40,359 bases of DNA from Deinococcales bacterium (GTDB lineage Bacteria; Deinococcota; Deinococci; Deinococcales; JAAFIG01): contig JAAFJQ010000007.1 of assembly GCA_013298185.1 (NCBI GenBank), positions 1 to 40,359 on the forward strand. Direction: 5' to 3'. The notes under the pieces are model-generated. The model had not been told where the DNA came from. It searched no databases and saw nothing but the letters and a program-made list of their open reading frames with translations. This document shows, piece after piece, positions 10,553 to 18,754 of this stretch (the first letter of the stretch is position 1; each line of letters begins with the position of its first letter). Made by a program: the position numbers and the translations under genes.

Positions 10553-11083
10553 TCATAGCCTTTTCCACTCTCGAGCCAACAAGCCATACAGCAGATCATC
10601 CACCCACGCACCCTTGAACCAGAAATTTTCTTTTAGATGACCTTCTTTTCTAAAGCCAAGTTTCTCGAGAAGGCGAATCGAGGCGGTGTTGCGCGGATCG
10701 GTGGTGGCATGGATTCGGTGCAAGCCAAGCGTGCCAAAAGCGTACTCGAGCAAAGCGCCTAGGCTTTCGGTGGCATAACCTTGGTTTTGAAAGGCAGGGT
10801 TAAAACTATAACCAATTTCAGCTTGTTGCCCTTTGAGCTTAAAAGCAAGGTCACCAATCAGTTTCTCCTCGAGTGTGACAGCGATTTGATACCACTGAAA
10901 GTCGGTGGGCTTACCCAAAGTCTGCATGGTCTGAATCAGGTGTTGTGCATTCTCGAGTGAATAACTTTCCCAAGTTTGCAGCGCAGCCACTTCGGGTAAA
11001 TTGCGGTACGCCGCAAAAGCAGGCGCATCTTCTGGTTCAAAGGCTCGCAGGGTCAGGCGCGGAGTTTTGATGGCTTGAAACAT
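10553..11083 (-). CDS. GNAT N-acetyltransferase (RimJ/RimL type)
   Basis: TPRLTLRAFEPEDAPAF...IGYSFNPAFQNQGYATESLGALLEYAFGTLGLHRIHATTDPRNTASIRLLEKLGFRKEG. Confidence 0.9.
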   Translation of the reverse strand: MFQAIKTPRLTLRAFEPEDAPAFAAYRNLPEVAALQTWESYSLENAQHLIQTMQTLGKPTDFQWYQIAVTLEEKLIGDLAFKLKGQQAEIGYSFNPAFQNQGYATESLGALLEYAFGTLGLHRIHATTDPRNTASIRLLEKLGFRKEGHLKENFWFKGAWVDDLLYGLLAREWKRL

Positions 11084-11834
11084 AGGAAACCTCTTGTCGA
11101 ATGCGTTCAGCGATGGCTTGGCTGACGCTAAAACGCTGCTCGAGCCACGCTAGAATTGCCAAAGCAGATTCAGGGGTGCGCTCATAACCAAGCATAAACT
11201 TGGGCATCTCGAGCGCCAGTTTTGGGTAACGCTGCTCGAGGCGGCGCTCACGGCTGAAAGGATCAGCAAGGTTGTTTTGGGCTGTCTCGAGGTGCCGATT
11301 TAAGTCAATCACCCGATCCAGTGCGTATTGCTGCACAAATCTTGCGGCAATCAGCTTCTCACCGCGCCGGAAGCGTTTTAAGCCAATCAGCAAATTGGTC
11401 AGGGCTTCGCCAAGGTGATGCTCAGGAGAACTCGAATGCGTTTGAACCGGTTTATTTGAGGTGGCAATCGAATCTTCTATACCATCAGCTTTCCAAATCA
11501 GTCTGCCGGCTGTGAAAGTGGCTTCTTGCAGTTCGCTTAGTTCAAAGACTGCGAATTCACAAAAAACATCATCTTCGTACAGCACCTTAAAACCATCAAC
11601 TGTGTTTTGAAACGCGTACACCACAGGTGCAATGTTCGACAACCAACTTAAATCCTCGAGAAAATGTTTTTTTGTACCATCTTTGACAATTGCAAAGAAA
11701 TCCAAATCAGAAAACTGATCTAAGCGCTCGAGTTCAGCCCCAACCGAACCCAAACCAATCAGCGCCAAGGCTTGTCCAGATTGCTCGAGTGAGCGCCCAA
11801 TTTCTTCTAAGCGTTGTAAAAGCAACTCGGTCAT
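11037..11834 (-). CDS. nucleotidyltransferase-domain protein
   Basis: ALIGLGSVGAELERLDQFSDLDFFAIV (GS-x9-DxD-like motif); overlaps the next gene by 47 nt. Confidence 0.65.
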   Translation of the reverse strand: MTELLLQRLEEIGRSLEQSGQALALIGLGSVGAELERLDQFSDLDFFAIVKDGTKKHFLEDLSWLSNIAPVVYAFQNTVDGFKVLYEDDVFCEFAVFELSELQEATFTAGRLIWKADGIEDSIATSNKPVQTHSSSPEHHLGEALTNLLIGLKRFRRGEKLIAARFVQQYALDRVIDLNRHLETAQNNLADPFSRERRLEQRYPKLALEMPKFMLGYERTPESALAILAWLEQRFSVSQAIAERIRQEVSYVSSHQNSAPDPASL

Positions 11835-14173
11835 GAGCCTAAGTATGTCGTCTCGAGCGGCGATTCGACAAGGCGATTACGCCCCAAAGTCACATGGTAT
11901 GCCTTGGCTTCGGGTCTGGAAGCCACCGCGCCAATGTACTCGGCATTGACAAAATGCAGTGCTGCGCCATCATCGGCAGCAAAACCAGGGGCGATTTTCT
12001 GGGCGCGTAAAGCCTTTTCTAAGATCACTTTACGGAATTTTTCACTGTCATAATGTGGTGTGAACGAACCGGGCAACCAACCCAAACCATTCATGATTCC
12101 CAGTGAACGCCCAACTGAATCGGTGGTGAACTGCTCAAACCAACAAATCGCCCCAGCTGAAATTCCCGTAAAGACCGTTCCAGCCTCGTAGGCTTTTTGA
12201 AACACAGGCTCGAGTTGCCAAGCTGACCACAACGCCAAAGCATTTTTGGTACTACCACCCGAGAAGTACAGCACATCAGCACTTAAAATCATGTCCTCGA
12301 GTTCATCCGACCAATCCTCGGGATGAAACAACGGCAAATGGGTTGGCTCGCAGTTCAGAGGCTTAAAAGCATCGTAGAAACGAGCCGTATATCCACGGTC
12401 ATCGCCACAAGCCGTGGACACAAAACACACCCGTGGCACAGCCACTTCTCGAGCTGTGCGTGCCACCTCGAGGATGTACTGGTCAAGCAACTTATTGTCT
12501 GGTTCTTGAGAGAACCCACCGCCGCCCAGCGCAATGATATGGCGTTTGGTGACACTTGAAGCAGTGACCACATCCCATGTCGGGGCTTTGAACACAGGTT
12601 TTTGAGGTTCTAAAATCGGTGCAGCAGGTTTGTCGAGTTCAGCAACCTCTGGTTTGTCGAGTTCAGCAACCTCTGGTTTGTCGAGTTCAGCAACCTCAAG
12701 ATCAGGTGTTTCCTCGAGCAATTCAGTCACCAACAAATCATCTACCGAACCTGTTTTTGTTTCCACTGGTGTGGTTTGTATGGCATCTGCTTCTGGCATG
12801 AGAACAACTTCGGCAATTGGAATTTCAGAAGTGGCTTTTTCTGGTGGTAATTCGGGAGCAGCAACTTCTTCGGATGGTTTGGGCTGAACAACTTCTTCGG
12901 TTGATTTGGATGGATTTTGAAGTCCCACAACTTTAGGCGTGAGACTCGCCAAAGCAGCAATGGTCATGGGTGCAATGATGTCTGGCTCAGGAATAATTGG
13001 CGCTGCAACTTGTTCCTCGAGAATTGGTTCAACTTTTTCTTGGATTGGCTCAACAACTTGCTCCTCGAGAATCGGCTCAACAACTTGCTCCTCGAGAATC
13101 GGCCCAATGACTTTTTCCTCGAGAATCGGCTCAATGACTTTTTCCTCAAGAACTGGCTTGACTTCTTCTTGAATTGGTTCAATGACTTTCTCCTCGAGAA
13201 TCGGCTCAATGACTTTTTCCTCAAGAACAGGCCCTACAATTTTCTCCTCGAGAACTGGCTCTACAACTTCTGGAACTGATACAACTTTTGGCTCGAGAGC
13301 TGGTGCAATGATTCCCATAGCTCTTTGCTGCTCACGATCAATTTCAATTGTTTTGCCGATTTCATGCCAGTTGTTTTTTACGACTGGCTCTGGCTGGAGG
13401 TTGGCTTGGACTTCCTCTTCGGGTGGCACTTCATCAAAAGCAACATCAATCAACATCGAATCTGGAATATCTTCTTCGCTTGCTTCGGGACGTGCGATGA
13501 TGTCTTTGAGGGTCAAATCTGGCAGTGATTCGGCGGTTTCTGGATCAGGCTCGAGGGGTTGGTTAGCGGCTTCGGGTTTCGTAGCTTCGGGGCTGGGTGT
13601 TGGCGCAGAATCGGTTGGGGTTAAAGTATGGCTTTCACTTGGACGTCCCAATAACTTTGCCAAGACCGAATCGGCAGGTGCAGCAACAATGCCTGATAAA
13701 TTGGTGGATGGATTGGTTTCAGATGTTTCTTCGGGGTCTGGTGGGAGTTGTAGCGCCTCGAGCGTGGCTCGGCGCACGGCTTTTGTACCACCTGCCATTT
13801 GGTTAATTAAACCCATGGCAACACCATCGCCAGCGTGAATCATGCCGAGCAGCACATGCCCAGTGGTGATAAACGAAGATTGATAACGCCCCGCTTCAAC
13901 CCCAGCTAAGTCCATCACCCGTCGTGCTAAAGCAGTGATGGCAGGTGGCGGTGCTTCTCGAGAACGCTCAAACTGCCCAATCAACTCCACCACCCGATGT
14001 CGTGCTGCCTCGAGACTCAAACCCGAAGTGTTTAAGACTTGCGCGGCTGTGCCACCTTCGCGCAGCAAACCCAAAAGTAAATGCTCGGATTCAATCACAG
14101 CGTGACCAAGACGGTCAGCTTCTTCCCGTGCATAGTGGAACACCAAACGCGCTCGAGCATCTAATCGGTTCAT
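11831..14173 (-). CDS. fusion protein: Clp N-terminal repeat domain, Glu/Pro/Val-rich repeat linker, peptidase E (S51)/cyanophycinase-like C-terminus
   Basis: N-term HYAREEADRLGHAVIESEHLLLGLLREGG..; C-term HIIALGGGGFSQ..YFSGGSTKNAL..FTGISAGAICWFEQF; same uninterrupted ORF. Confidence 0.85.
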   Translation of the reverse strand: MNRLDARARLVFHYAREEADRLGHAVIESEHLLLGLLREGGTAAQVLNTSGLSLEAARHRVVELIGQFERSREAPPPAITALARRVMDLAGVEAGRYQSSFITTGHVLLGMIHAGDGVAMGLINQMAGGTKAVRRATLEALQLPPDPEETSETNPSTNLSGIVAAPADSVLAKLLGRPSESHTLTPTDSAPTPSPEATKPEAANQPLEPDPETAESLPDLTLKDIIARPEASEEDIPDSMLIDVAFDEVPPEEEVQANLQPEPVVKNNWHEIGKTIEIDREQQRAMGIIAPALEPKVVSVPEVVEPVLEEKIVGPVLEEKVIEPILEEKVIEPIQEEVKPVLEEKVIEPILEEKVIGPILEEQVVEPILEEQVVEPIQEKVEPILEEQVAAPIIPEPDIIAPMTIAALASLTPKVVGLQNPSKSTEEVVQPKPSEEVAAPELPPEKATSEIPIAEVVLMPEADAIQTTPVETKTGSVDDLLVTELLEETPDLEVAELDKPEVAELDKPEVAELDKPAAPILEPQKPVFKAPTWDVVTASSVTKRHIIALGGGGFSQEPDNKLLDQYILEVARTAREVAVPRVCFVSTACGDDRGYTARFYDAFKPLNCEPTHLPLFHPEDWSDELEDMILSADVLYFSGGSTKNALALWSAWQLEPVFQKAYEAGTVFTGISAGAICWFEQFTTDSVGRSLGIMNGLGWLPGSFTPHYDSEKFRKVILEKALRAQKIAPGFAADDGAALHFVNAEYIGAVASRPEAKAYHVTLGRNRLVESPLETTYLGS
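12617..12692 (+). repeat. 24-bp coding minisatellite (VAELDKPE) in the Clp_N/peptidase E gene
   Basis: GTTTGTCGAGTTCAGCAACCTCTG repeated 3 times. Confidence 0.9.
13010..13290 (+). repeat. degenerate coding repeat (EPILEEKVI units), most units containing CTCGAG
   Basis: Repeated CTCCTCGAGAATCGGCTCAAYRACTT-like units. Confidence 0.85.
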
Positions 14174-14325
14174 TGTTTTTATTTTACGGCATTTAGCAAA
14201 GAAAAAACGCAGATTCGTATTTTGTCTGACTTGGAACGTGTCAGCCGTAGTACGCTCTTCTCATTGGATTTTATGTACAATTCCTAAGCGTTGACGTGAA
14301 AACGTCCTAAACTGGAGGAAACCTT

Positions 14326-14691
14326 ATGGGCAAGTATGTGAATTTAACCGATGCAACTTTTGATGGTCAAATAGCCGAGGGCTTAACCCTTGTGGATTTT
14401 TGGGCAGAATGGTGCGGACCGTGCCGTGCGGTTGCGCCAACCATTGAAAAACTCGCCGAGGAATACGCTGGGCAAGTTAAAGTCGCCAAACTCGATGTGG
14501 ATGCCAACCAACAAACCGCTATGAAGTTCCGTGTCATGAGCATTCCAACTGTGATTTTATTTAAGAACGGTCAACCGGTCGAACTGATGGTTGGCGCTGA
14601 CATGAGCGGCAACAAGTACCGCGCAATGATTGCCAAGCACCACACCGCCACCAGCCCAAGCAGCGAAAAAGTCTTACAACCAACTGCTTAA
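14326..14691 (+). CDS. trxA: thioredoxin
   Basis: [41 protein letters not shown]. Confidence 0.95.
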   Translation: MGKYVNLTDATFDGQIAEGLTLVDFWAEWCGPCRAVAPTIEKLAEEYAGQVKVAKLDVDANQQTAMKFRVMSIPTVILFKNGQPVELMVGADMSGNKYRAMIAKHHTATSPSSEKVLQPTA

Positions 14692-14699
14692 GCACCTTA

Positions 14700-14738
14700 A
14701 AAACAACTCCCTCGAGTCTCGAGGGAGTTGTTTTATTT
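14700..14738 (+). terminator. intrinsic terminator after trxA whose stem contains CTCGAG twice
   Basis: AAAACAACTCCCTCGA-GTC-TCGAGGGAGTTGTTTT followed by a T-rich tract. Confidence 0.85.
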
Positions 14739-14774
14739 ATTTTCCAAGCTCCACACAGCTTTTAGGCTAGAAGC

Positions 14775-15944
14775 TCATGAACCTCGAGCTGCTGCGATTG
14801 CCCTCTGGATTTGCCCAATGTGCTGACGTGGATGGGCGGTGTAAAACTCGGCGTTCAGCAGAAGGCGAATCGCACCTGTTTTGCGTTTGAAGAATTCAGG
14901 CGGGAACTCTTGGATTTGCGTTTTTGTTTCCGCATTGGTTTGCTTGAACGCCTCAAGCAGAGCTTGGGTTGTGCCGTAACGTTTAAGTGTACTTTCAACT
15001 CGAGCCGCGAAGTTGCTGGTGAAACTTTCCAATTCAACCCCAATGACAAGTCCAGCAATAAAGGCTTGGTATTCGATTTCGCTTAAAATCAGGTGCGCCA
15101 GTACATGATTGGCACTCCATGCTTTTGGACTGGGGCGCCGGTTGGCATGTTCGGCACTGACCCCAGCAAACACCGCCTCGAGTTCCTGCTCTATGGTAGC
15201 GCGGTCTTGGGTGACTTGGCTGGCAAGCTCTGCCAAACTGCTTGGATAAGCTGGTAAATTTCTTGATTTCAGGGTTGCTCTGACGGTATGCAGGGTTTGT
15301 TGGCGGTAAAACCGCAGCGGTATTTCATCGCCTGCTTTGCGCCCACCCAAAACCGCTTGAATCGCAGCGAAATCGGTCATTTTGATGCTGCTCATGGACT
15401 CGAGAACATCGCCTGCTTGTAAACCTGCGCTTTCGGCGCTTAAACCTGCCAGCACACCATTGATGGCAATGCCATAATCTATTGGGACACCGTACTGCGT
15501 TTGGTTTTCGGCACTCACCAGCCCTGCAATGCTGACCCCAAGCATTGGGCGCTCTAAGGTATCAAGGTGGAAACCTGTGGTTTGGGTTGACTCGAGAACC
15601 GCCAAACCGCGCCCCAATAAAGCCTCGAGTTGGCTCGAGATACCTTTTTCAAATTCAAAGCGAATGGTGCAAAGATCATTGTTCTGCTCGAGGTAAATCT
15701 GAACTTCTTGGCTTTCTTGTCCCTTCTCTTGCCAGCGCAGGTTGAGGTGATTGGGCGCAACCTCGAGAAATTCGCCCATCAGGTAATGCGTAGGCGTTTG
15801 CCAATACAGGTAGATTCTACCACCGATTCGAGCTTCGATTTGGGCATCGGAGCAGAGCCATTCACAGATCAGGGTGGAGTTGGTCAGGGCTGCGTAGATG
15901 TTTTCCATGGGCGCAGCCATTTGCGTTGTGATTTGCTTGGTCAT
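14775..15944 (-). CDS. SRPBCC (AHSA1-like) + PDZ + DinB-like domain fusion
   Basis: MTKQITTQMAAPMENIYAALTNSTLICEWLCSDAQIEARIGGRIYLYW; YGIAINGVLAGLSAESAGLQAGDVLESM; AEHANRRPSPKAWSANHVLAHLILSEIEY...HPRQHIGQIQRA. Confidence 0.75.
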   Translation of the reverse strand: MTKQITTQMAAPMENIYAALTNSTLICEWLCSDAQIEARIGGRIYLYWQTPTHYLMGEFLEVAPNHLNLRWQEKGQESQEVQIYLEQNNDLCTIRFEFEKGISSQLEALLGRGLAVLESTQTTGFHLDTLERPMLGVSIAGLVSAENQTQYGVPIDYGIAINGVLAGLSAESAGLQAGDVLESMSSIKMTDFAAIQAVLGGRKAGDEIPLRFYRQQTLHTVRATLKSRNLPAYPSSLAELASQVTQDRATIEQELEAVFAGVSAEHANRRPSPKAWSANHVLAHLILSEIEYQAFIAGLVIGVELESFTSNFAARVESTLKRYGTTQALLEAFKQTNAETKTQIQEFPPEFFKRKTGAIRLLLNAEFYTAHPRQHIGQIQRAIAAARGS

Positions 15945-16135
15945 TGCTCACACGCTGCCAATTGTTTTGCTTGAGGTGCTGGTTTAGGTGCAAAGAGTTG
16001 CGTTAAGCGCCATGTGGGTTTGGGTGTTTTTTGAAGCTGCTCGAGTTGCAGGTTCTCGAGTTGTGCTTGGTGGCGCAGGTTCTCGAGTTGTTGATTGACT
16101 TGGCGGATATACAATTGATGATCTACAAAATTCAT
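15941..16135 (-). CDS. small coiled-coil-like hypothetical protein
   Basis: SD GGAGG before ATG 16135; stop overlaps the start of the SRPBCC gene; preceded by a consensus promoter. Confidence 0.6.
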   Translation of the reverse strand: MNFVDHQLYIRQVNQQLENLRHQAQLENLQLEQLQKTPKPTWRLTQLFAPKPAPQAKQLAACEQ

Positions 16136-16155
16136 AGGCAACCTCCGATGAATCA

Positions 16156-16184
16156 AATATATAGGAGATTGACTATATTGTCAA
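16156..16184 (-). promoter_or_regulatory. sigma70-type promoter TTGACA-N17-TATATT with embedded ATAG-N8-CTAT operator
   Basis: Minus strand TTGACA ATATAGTCAATCTCCTA TATATT. Confidence 0.75.
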
Positions 16185-16193
16185 GTGCCGATG

Positions 16194-17249
16194 TTATTTC
16201 TTGACCGCCACAAATGCCTTTACTTCTTCAAACACAGCTTGAATCGCTGCTTGATCCACTTGGTACAAAGACTTATTGCCTTTTTTCTCTAAGGTCACAA
16301 ACCCAGCCTCGCGCAATAATTTAATATGCCCAGAAACGGTTGGCTGAGAAACCCCAAGCTGATTGGCAAAATCTGAAACACTCATCTCAAAATTGTCATA
16401 ACGCGCCAACAGCGTTAGCAACATCAAACGAGTCGGATCAGCCAAGGCTTTCACACGACCAGCAGCCACACCAACCTCGAGGGCTAATTGCTGATGCACA
16501 TTCTCGGTTTGAATGCCATACCCAATAAACTGTTGCCCTGCGATTTCCAAACAAATCCCGCCCGAGGTCGCAAAAAATAAAGGAATCACCACCACTGAAC
16601 CGCGCTCAAACGCCTTGCGGATGGTCTGAGCTGAAGCCTCAAACTGCACAAAATGATGCGCTGGTAAAGCAGCCAAAACATCATGGTTGTCCTTAAATTT
16701 CTCCAAAAAGGCTTGACTGGCTGCCCCAGCCAAACTCGCGCCTTCGCCATCCCATTTTGGCTCGAGCCAAGCCCATAATTCCTTCAAGAGCCGCACAAAA
16801 TTTTGATTCTTGCGTTTATTTTTTAAGAGCTGTAAACGCTCGAGCATCGTGTGGTACATCTTTTTTACTTTTTCAGGATCAAGATTTTGAGGCTGCCACT
16901 GCTGCATTTGCGCCTCGAGTTGAACAATAAAGTCTGGAATACACTTGGATACATCAGCAAACAAACGCTGCACCGAAGTATCTCGAGCATAACCATACGC
17001 ACAAACCAAATAGAACAAATCAAAATCCATGTCGCCGCGCTGATCTGGTTGCCAGAATTCACGCAGTTCAGTCAACCATTTGGGTTGCTCAAGGTAGAGC
17101 TGCTTTTGCCACGGCAACTCGTTTTTATTTGCTGGACGCAGCAAAGCAAAATAAGCGTATGCCAATTCAACGGTTGGGCTTGGTAACGCCAAAACTGCCG
17201 CACTCGCATCGGTTTGAGGGGATTGAAAGGTCAATAAATCAGAATCCAT
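16194..17249 (-). CDS. ArsR-family transcriptional regulator with extended N-terminal domain
   Basis: C-term wHTH VKALADPTRLMLLTLLARYDNFEMSVSDFANQLGVSQPTVSGHIKLLREAGFVTLEKKGNKSLYQ. Confidence 0.85.
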   Translation of the reverse strand: MDSDLLTFQSPQTDASAAVLALPSPTVELAYAYFALLRPANKNELPWQKQLYLEQPKWLTELREFWQPDQRGDMDFDLFYLVCAYGYARDTSVQRLFADVSKCIPDFIVQLEAQMQQWQPQNLDPEKVKKMYHTMLERLQLLKNKRKNQNFVRLLKELWAWLEPKWDGEGASLAGAASQAFLEKFKDNHDVLAALPAHHFVQFEASAQTIRKAFERGSVVVIPLFFATSGGICLEIAGQQFIGYGIQTENVHQQLALEVGVAAGRVKALADPTRLMLLTLLARYDNFEMSVSDFANQLGVSQPTVSGHIKLLREAGFVTLEKKGNKSLYQVDQAAIQAVFEEVKAFVAVKK

Positions 17250-17263
17250 AGGTATTGACCTAT
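17248..17263. promoter_or_regulatory. candidate ArsR autoregulatory operator ATAGGTATTGACCTAT
   Basis: Inverted repeat overlapping the arsR-like start codon; same ATAG-N8-CTAT form as at 16161-16176. Confidence 0.6.
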
Positions 17264-17321
17264 CATAGCAGAAATCAAGCTCAGATACTTGGGTTAAAAT
17301 CAAAGAGTTGCAATAGTGATA

Positions 17322-17352
17322 CATAATCCTTACAATAAATGTAAGGATTATG
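17322..17352. promoter_or_regulatory. perfect 13-bp inverted repeat overlapping the abiEi start codon
   Basis: CATAATCCTTACA-ATAAA-TGTAAGGATTATG. Confidence 0.85.
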
Positions 17353-17952
17353 CACAATCGTCTCGAGCGCCAACAAGAACTTTTTGAACTTGCCGATTCA
17401 CAACGCGGGTATTTTAGTGCTGCTCAAGCCAGCAAAATAGGCTTTCTGGATCGGGTGCAGCATTATCATAAAACCGTTGGCAATTGGCTCGAGGTGATGC
17501 GTGGCATCTACCGACTAGCCCGTTATCCAAGCGAACCAACTGATTACTATGCCGCCCTGAGCCTTTGGAGTCATAACCGTGCTGGGCTTGCCCAAGCGGT
17601 CATAGGTTTTGAATCAGCGTTGCTGCTACATCATTTAAGCGATGTCTTGCCAAGCCAAACACATCTGATTGTGCCAAAAGGCTTTCGTAAAAAACCACCT
17701 GTCAATGTCAAACTGCACACTGCCACATTAGAAAAGCTCGAGATTCAAACCCAGCAAGGGGTACAAATCACCACCTCCTTACGAACCCTACTTGATGTTG
17801 CTGGTAGCACCCTAAGTCCAGAACACCTCGAGCAAGCCGTGCAGCAAGCCTTATCTCGAGGGATGGTAACTCAAGACAAACTCAAAACAGCCATACAATC
17901 ATTGCCAGAAAAAAGTCAGCAGCGCTTAAAAAAAGCGTTAGGGACGAAATGA
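17350..17952 (+). CDS. abiEi: AbiEi-family antitoxin (type IV toxin-antitoxin)
   Basis: N-terminal wHTH GYFSAAQASKIGFLDRVQHYHKTVGNWLEVMRGIYRLARYP; C-terminal TSLRTLLDVAGSTLSPEHLEQAVQQALSRG. Confidence 0.85.
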   Translation: MHNRLERQQELFELADSQRGYFSAAQASKIGFLDRVQHYHKTVGNWLEVMRGIYRLARYPSEPTDYYAALSLWSHNRAGLAQAVIGFESALLLHHLSDVLPSQTHLIVPKGFRKKPPVNVKLHTATLEKLEIQTQQGVQITTSLRTLLDVAGSTLSPEHLEQAVQQALSRGMVTQDKLKTAIQSLPEKSQQRLKKALGTK

Positions 17953-18754
17953 AATACAAAACAGCTACCGCTTTTCGGCGTGCCTTAACTGACCTTGCAC
18001 TCAAAAATGGATACGAGCATCAGCGCTGGTTTCGGATGGTCGCCTTTGAACGGTTTTTGGCAAGGATTTTCACGATTCCACACCCGCATTGGGTCTTAAA
18101 AGGTGGTTATGCGCTCGAGTTACGACTGCAAAGCAAAGCCCGAAGCACCAAAGACCTTGATCTGAGCGTGCCACCACCAGCTTTAAAAGACTTGCTCGAG
18201 CAATTGCAAAACGCGGCTGCACTTGACTTAAACGATTACTTTGAGTTTCGCGTCACCAACACCTCAGATTTACAAGGCGCTCCTGAAGGCGGTTTGCGAT
18301 TTAACATCGAAGTTGTGTTGGACGGAAAAATCTTCTCGGTATTTCATGTTGACATCGGACAAGGCGACACACACAGCACACCACTCGAGTATCTACCAAG
18401 CAAGGTTGATTTTGGTTTTGCGGATTTGGAGAATCCAGTTTTTCCAAGTTACCCATGCGTGACCACTTTGCTGAGAAACTACACGCTTACACCAGACCTC
18501 GAGAACAAAAAACCCGAGTCAAGGATTTACTGGATTTAGCGCTTTTGATGGACATGGGTTTAACAAATGATGAAGCCCTCAAGCAACGAATTCAAGTGGT
18601 TTTTGCAGCATATGAAACGCACAGTCTGCCCAATCCATTACCTGAACCGCCTAAAGATTGGCTCGAGCCTTTTGCAACATTGGCGATTGAACTCGGTTTA
18701 GACCCACCTGATGCGCTGATTTGGCTGGGACGGATTCAAGTTTTTATTGCTTAA
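17949..18754 (+). pseudogene. abiEii: AbiEii-family nucleotidyltransferase toxin, split by a frameshift near 18453
   Basis: ORF 17949-18539 (HPHWVLKGGYALELRLQSKARSTKDLDLSV) continues in another frame as 18455-18754 (RDHFAEKLHAYTRPREQKTRVKDLLDLALLM). Confidence 0.8.

Noticed and set aside
13010-13290. Regular repeats as a possible CRISPR array
   Set aside because: Repeats are coding, in frame, degenerate and without unique spacers of constant length.
12630-13838. Plus-strand ORFs (for example 13182-13838) with SSRIGSMTFSSRTG repeats
   Set aside because: Antisense translations of the repeat region of the Clp_N/peptidase E gene; no independent support.
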